Source: Ignavibacteria bacterium (lineage in GTDB: Bacteria; Bacteroidota; Ignavibacteria; Tepidaquicellales; OLB5). From it: DNA of 9,838 nucleotides. The stretch's first letter is position 1. Every line of letters starts with the position of its first letter. Shown here piece by piece: positions 7,286 through 9,838 of this stretch. Below the pieces are notes generated by a model that saw nothing but the letters and a program-made list of their open reading frames with translations, was not told the origin of the DNA and ran no database searches. The stretch covers positions 1 through 9,838 of the forward strand of contig JAPUEV010000248.1 in assembly GCA_027492415.1 (NCBI GenBank), read 5' to 3'. A program made the translations under genes and the position numbers.

Positions 7286-7292
7286 AGAGGGG
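7286..7292 (+). promoter_or_regulatory. Purine-rich ribosome binding site of the E1 gene
   Basis: AGAGGGG lies 10 bases before the ATG at 7303 and supports that start. It is notable because most other genes in the window have no such sequence. Confidence 0.55.
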
Positions 7293-7302
7293 TTCTAATC
7301 CT

Positions 7303-9399
7303 ATGGCAGAGAAAATTGCAGCAGAAAAGAAATCAAAAGGCACTAATGGTGTTTCAAAAGACAGCCTGAAATATGATTTTTTCAAAGAAAAAGAAAAAAA
7401 TCACGGGCTTTCAAATGAAGAAATGATCCATGCCTATAAAGCCATGCTGCTTTCAAGATTTACCGATGACAGAATTGATATGCTCATCAAACAGGGTAAA
7501 GCTACATTCCTTATTTCCGGATCTGGACACGAAGCTATACAGGTAGCTTGCGCAATGGCGATGGAAGGCGGTAAAGACTGGTTCTTTACTTATTACCGCG
7601 ATAATGCCATTGGTACTGCTTTGGGTTTAACTCCTATGGATATTTTCCGCCACATTATGGGCAAGGCTACCGATGAATTCACCGGCGGCAGACAGATGCC
7701 TATGCATCTTGGAAGCAAAAAATTAAGAATGCCCACAGCATCATCACCAACAGGCTCACAGTATCTGCAGGCTGTAGGCGCTGCGCTTAGCTGCGTTTAC
7801 CGCGGAACTGATGAAGTTGCCTATGTTGGCGGCGGCGAAGGCTCAACCAGCGAAGGCGAGTTTTTTGAAGCTATTAACTGGGCTGCCAGGGAAAAGCTTC
7901 CCACAATTTTCTGTATACAGAATAACCGCTTCGCTATCTCTGTTCCAATTGAACAGCAGACAGCAGGAGCATCAGTTTATAAAGTAGTAGCCGGTTTCGA
8001 AGGATTGAACAGGTTCCATATTGACGGCACTGATTTCCTTGAAAGCTATGCAACTGCAAAAGAAGCAGTAAGGCTTGCAAGGAACGGAGAAGGACCTTCA
8101 TTCATTTATGCTGATGTAGTAAGGCTGCGTTCACACTCGGCTTCTGATTCACAGGATAAATACAGGTCTAAAGAAGCAATAGAAAAAGATACACTTAAGG
8201 ATCCAATTGCTAAATTTGAAAAAGAGCTTGTTGCAAAAGGTATATTGACCGATGAAGAGATAGCAAGTATCCGTAAGGAGCTTAATGATCTTGTTATAAA
8301 ATCTGCTGATGAAGCCTATGCTGAGCCGCTTCCTGATCCATCAACAATTGAAGATAACCTCTTCTGTCCAGATAGCGAACAGACTAAAATTAACTATGAA
8401 GCAACAACTCCATCAGGTGATTCTATCGTTATGGTTGATGCTATTAACCATGCGCTCACCGAGGAAATGGAAAAGAACCCGTTAATGCTAGTATACGGCG
8501 AAGACGTACAGGACGGTAAAGGCGGAGTATTTACAGCTACAAAAGGACTTTCAACAAAGTTCGGCGTGAAAAGATGTTTTAACTCACCGCTTGCAGAAGC
8601 TTCAATTCTTGGTACAGCAGTTGGCGCTGCACTAACAGGCTTAAAGCCCGTTGTTGAGATCCAGTTTGCTGACTATATATTCCCTGCAATGATGCAGATA
8701 AGAGATGAGCTCATCATGTACCGCTACCGTTCAAACGGCGCGTTTGAGTGTCCTGTAACAATACGTGTGGCAACCGGCGGTTATATCGGCGGCGGTCATT
8801 ACCATTCACAGAACATCGAAGCTATATTTGCAAAATGCCCCGGACTATATATCGCTTATCCTTCAAATGCTGCTGATGCAAAAGGTCTGTTAAAAACAGC
8901 CTGCCAGCTTAAAGACCCGGTAATGTTCCTTGAGCATAAATTCCTCTATAGACAAGGTTATGCCAAATCACCGGAACCTGATGCAGATTACTACCTCCCG
9001 TTCGGCAAAGCTGCAGTTAAAAAAGAAGGTAACGATCTTACTATAGTAGCTTACGGCGCAATGGTTGAAAAAGCTATGAAGACATCCAGGGAAATGGATA
9101 AAAAAGGCTACAGTGTTGAAGTAATTGATATAAGAACAATTGTGCCTTTGGATATTGAAACGATACTTAAATCAGTTAAAAAGACCGGAAAGGTTATCGT
9201 ATTTTACGAAGATACCAAGTTCATGGGCTTTGGCGCTGAAATAGCTTCGCAGATAGCTGAACATGCATTTGAATATCTTGATGCCCCTGTAAAAAGGGTT
9301 GCAGGTGTTCACGTTCATATACCGTTCAGCCTTGAAAGCCATGCATTACCGCAGGATAGCTGGATACTTAAAGCTGCCGAAGAAATGCTTGCTTACTAA
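7303..9399 (+). CDS. 2-oxoacid dehydrogenase E1, fused alpha and beta subunits
   Basis: This 698-residue enzyme is the thiamine-diphosphate E1 component, which decarboxylates a 2-oxoacid and passes the acyl group to the lipoyl arm of E2. The alpha half (about 35-345) shows GHEA (75-78), YRD (98-100), the ThDP motif GEGSTSEG to NN (178-208; the usual GDG is GEG here) and the RSHSASDSQDKYR loop (276-288), the site of the regulatory phosphorylation loops in mitochondrial homologues. The beta half (about 370-698) shows YGEDV (398-402), NSPLAEASILGTAVG (427-441), GGHYHSQNIEA (498-507) and the C-terminal transketolase-like domain with IDIRTIVPLD (608-617). The first 34 residues are Lys-rich and probably flexible. 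Fused chains of this kind are usually annotated as branched-chain (2-oxoisovalerate) E1, but pyruvate is not excluded. No E2 or E3 gene is in the window, and a terminator follows directly, so the gene appears to be transcribed alone. Confidence 0.93.
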   Translation: MAEKIAAEKKSKGTNGVSKDSLKYDFFKEKEKNHGLSNEEMIHAYKAMLLSRFTDDRIDMLIKQGKATFLISGSGHEAIQVACAMAMEGGKDWFFTYYRDNAIGTALGLTPMDIFRHIMGKATDEFTGGRQMPMHLGSKKLRMPTASSPTGSQYLQAVGAALSCVYRGTDEVAYVGGGEGSTSEGEFFEAINWAAREKLPTIFCIQNNRFAISVPIEQQTAGASVYKVVAGFEGLNRFHIDGTDFLESYATAKEAVRLARNGEGPSFIYADVVRLRSHSASDSQDKYRSKEAIEKDTLKDPIAKFEKELVAKGILTDEEIASIRKELNDLVIKSADEAYAEPLPDPSTIEDNLFCPDSEQTKINYEATTPSGDSIVMVDAINHALTEEMEKNPLMLVYGEDVQDGKGGVFTATKGLSTKFGVKRCFNSPLAEASILGTAVGAALTGLKPVVEIQFADYIFPAMMQIRDELIMYRYRSNGAFECPVTIRVATGGYIGGGHYHSQNIEAIFAKCPGLYIAYPSNAADAKGLLKTACQLKDPVMFLEHKFLYRQGYAKSPEPDADYYLPFGKAAVKKEGNDLTIVAYGAMVEKAMKTSREMDKKGYSVEVIDIRTIVPLDIETILKSVKKTGKVIVFYEDTKFMGFGAEIASQIAEHAFEYLDAPVKRVAGVHVHIPFSLESHALPQDSWILKAAEEMLAY

Positions 9400-9440
9400 T
9401 TTAGTGAAATAAATGAACAGTGAAATATCGATTTGAAATT

Positions 9441-9473
9441 AAAGCGGAGAGGATTTATTCTTTCCGCTTTTTT
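9441..9473 (+). terminator. Rho-independent terminator after the E1 gene
   Basis: AAAGCGGA (9441-9448) pairs with TCCGCTTT (9463-9470), and wobble pairs extend the stem inward to a loop of about six bases. A run of T to 9473 follows. It lies 41 bp after the E1 stop codon and separates that gene from the phosphohexomutase. Confidence 0.85.
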
Positions 9474-9493
9474 AATTTGCTTAATTAAAAAAT

Positions 9494-9838
9494 ATGAAAG
9501 AACCAATAATATCAATTTCAGGCATTCGCGGAATATTCGGGGAATCATTAACGCCTGAGAACATTGTAAAGTATTCCACAGCATTTGCTAAATACATCGG
9601 CAGAAAAAAGATCGTTATAGGCCGCGATGGCAGGATGGGCGGCGGGCTTGTTGAAAGCATTATCGAATCAACCCTGCTTTTTTGCGGCTGTGAAGTGGTC
9701 AATATAGGCGTTGCGCCAACGCCTTCAGTTTCACTTGCAGTTGAAACATTGAAAGCATCCGGCGGAATTGCCATAACAGCCTCCCACAACCCGCAGGAAT
9801 ATAACGGCATGAAGTTCATTAACAGTAAAGGTATTTTC
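9494..9838 (+). CDS. Phosphohexomutase, GlmM-like, N-terminal part (3' end outside window)
   Basis: The frame runs from ATG 9494 to the window end, giving 115 residues of domain 1 of the alpha-D-phosphohexomutase family. These enzymes move a phosphate between positions 1 and 6 of a hexose or hexosamine. Visible are SGIRG (9-13), the IGRDGR stretch (42-47), the APTPS segment (74-78) and the catalytic TASHNP (95-100), whose Ser97 carries the phosphate. The following NGMKFIN matches the family. The short N-terminus with SISGIRG resembles the phosphoglucosamine mutases of Bacteroidota, which make glucosamine-1-phosphate for peptidoglycan and lipopolysaccharide precursors. Phosphomannomutase or phosphoglucomutase activity cannot be excluded without the substrate-specificity loop, which lies beyond the window. 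There is no Shine-Dalgarno sequence, and the gene lies 21 bp after the E1 terminator, so its promoter must be in or near that short gap or transcription must read through. Confidence 0.9.
   Translation, partial: MKEPIISISGIRGIFGESLTPENIVKYSTAFAKYIGRKKIVIGRDGRMGGGLVESIIESTLLFCGCEVVNIGVAPTPSVSLAVETLKASGGIAITASHNPQEYNGMKFINSKGIF

Larger units (their letters stand above)
6832..7302. other. Long AT-rich divergent intergenic region
   Basis: These 471 bp separate the minus-strand T9SS gene from the plus-strand E1 gene and must hold both promoters. The region is strongly AT-rich with no supportable ORF, RNA gene or hairpin terminator. An exact TAnnTTTG box for the E1 gene is listed separately. A 10-bp palindrome, GAAAATTTTC (6980-6989), is present but ordinary for this composition. 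No exact -7 box facing the minus-strand gene was found. Confidence 0.6.

Noticed and set aside
9481..9819. Minus-strand open frame over the phosphohexomutase start
   Set aside because: The plus strand encodes SGIRG and TASHNP in the same stretch, so this is a shadow frame.

Overview
The window looks like a chromosomal segment from a Bacteroidota/Chlorobi-group bacterium, most likely Ignavibacteria-like. The main evidence is three secreted proteins that end in a type IX secretion (Por/T9SS type A) sorting domain with the QN(Y/F)PNPFNP signature. Bacteroidota-style TAnnTTTG promoter boxes, starts mostly without Shine-Dalgarno sequences, and AT-rich spacers around moderately GC-rich genes agree with this. 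Genus and species cannot be read from the sequence alone. No tRNA, rRNA, CRISPR array or insertion sequence was found.

Layout. (1) 1-1858, plus strand: the 3' part of an AMP-forming acyl-CoA synthetase-type ligase. A radical SAM protein related to the RNA methyltransferases RlmN/Cfr follows after 33 bp, probably in the same operon. A strong bidirectional hairpin terminator closes this unit. (2) 1889-6831, minus strand: three tandem, separately spaced genes for secreted T9SS cargo proteins. These are a six-repeat kelch propeller protein, a protein with a proprotein-convertase P-domain, and a smaller beta-sandwich protein. The last two share an A(D/E)DFTVP module. (3) 6832-7302: a 471-bp AT-rich divergent intergenic region. 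(4) 7303-9399, plus strand: a single-chain fusion of the alpha and beta subunits of a thiamine-diphosphate 2-oxoacid dehydrogenase E1, followed by its own terminator. (5) 9494-end, plus strand: the first 115 codons of a phosphohexomutase (GlmM-like) with an intact SGIRG loop and TASHNP catalytic serine motif.

How the parts relate. The E1 enzyme (oxidative decarboxylation of pyruvate or branched-chain 2-oxoacids) and the phosphohexomutase (cell-envelope sugar precursors) look like ordinary housekeeping genes. The three T9SS proteins would be exported through the Sec system, crossing the outer membrane by T9SS and staying attached to the surface or being released. No proteases or T9SS machinery genes are visible.

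The most unusual item is the radical SAM protein. It keeps the RlmN/Cfr cluster motif and the C-terminal CGQ cysteine that carries the methyl group in RlmN, but it lacks the N-terminal accessory domain and has threonine where RlmN/Cfr have the resolving cysteine. It has only four cysteines in all, so it cannot use the complete RlmN mechanism as known. Its pairing with an adenylate-forming ligase suggests a non-canonical role. A second item worth checking is a pair of adjacent inverted repeats at 5718-5786, next to a terminator with T-tracts on both strands.
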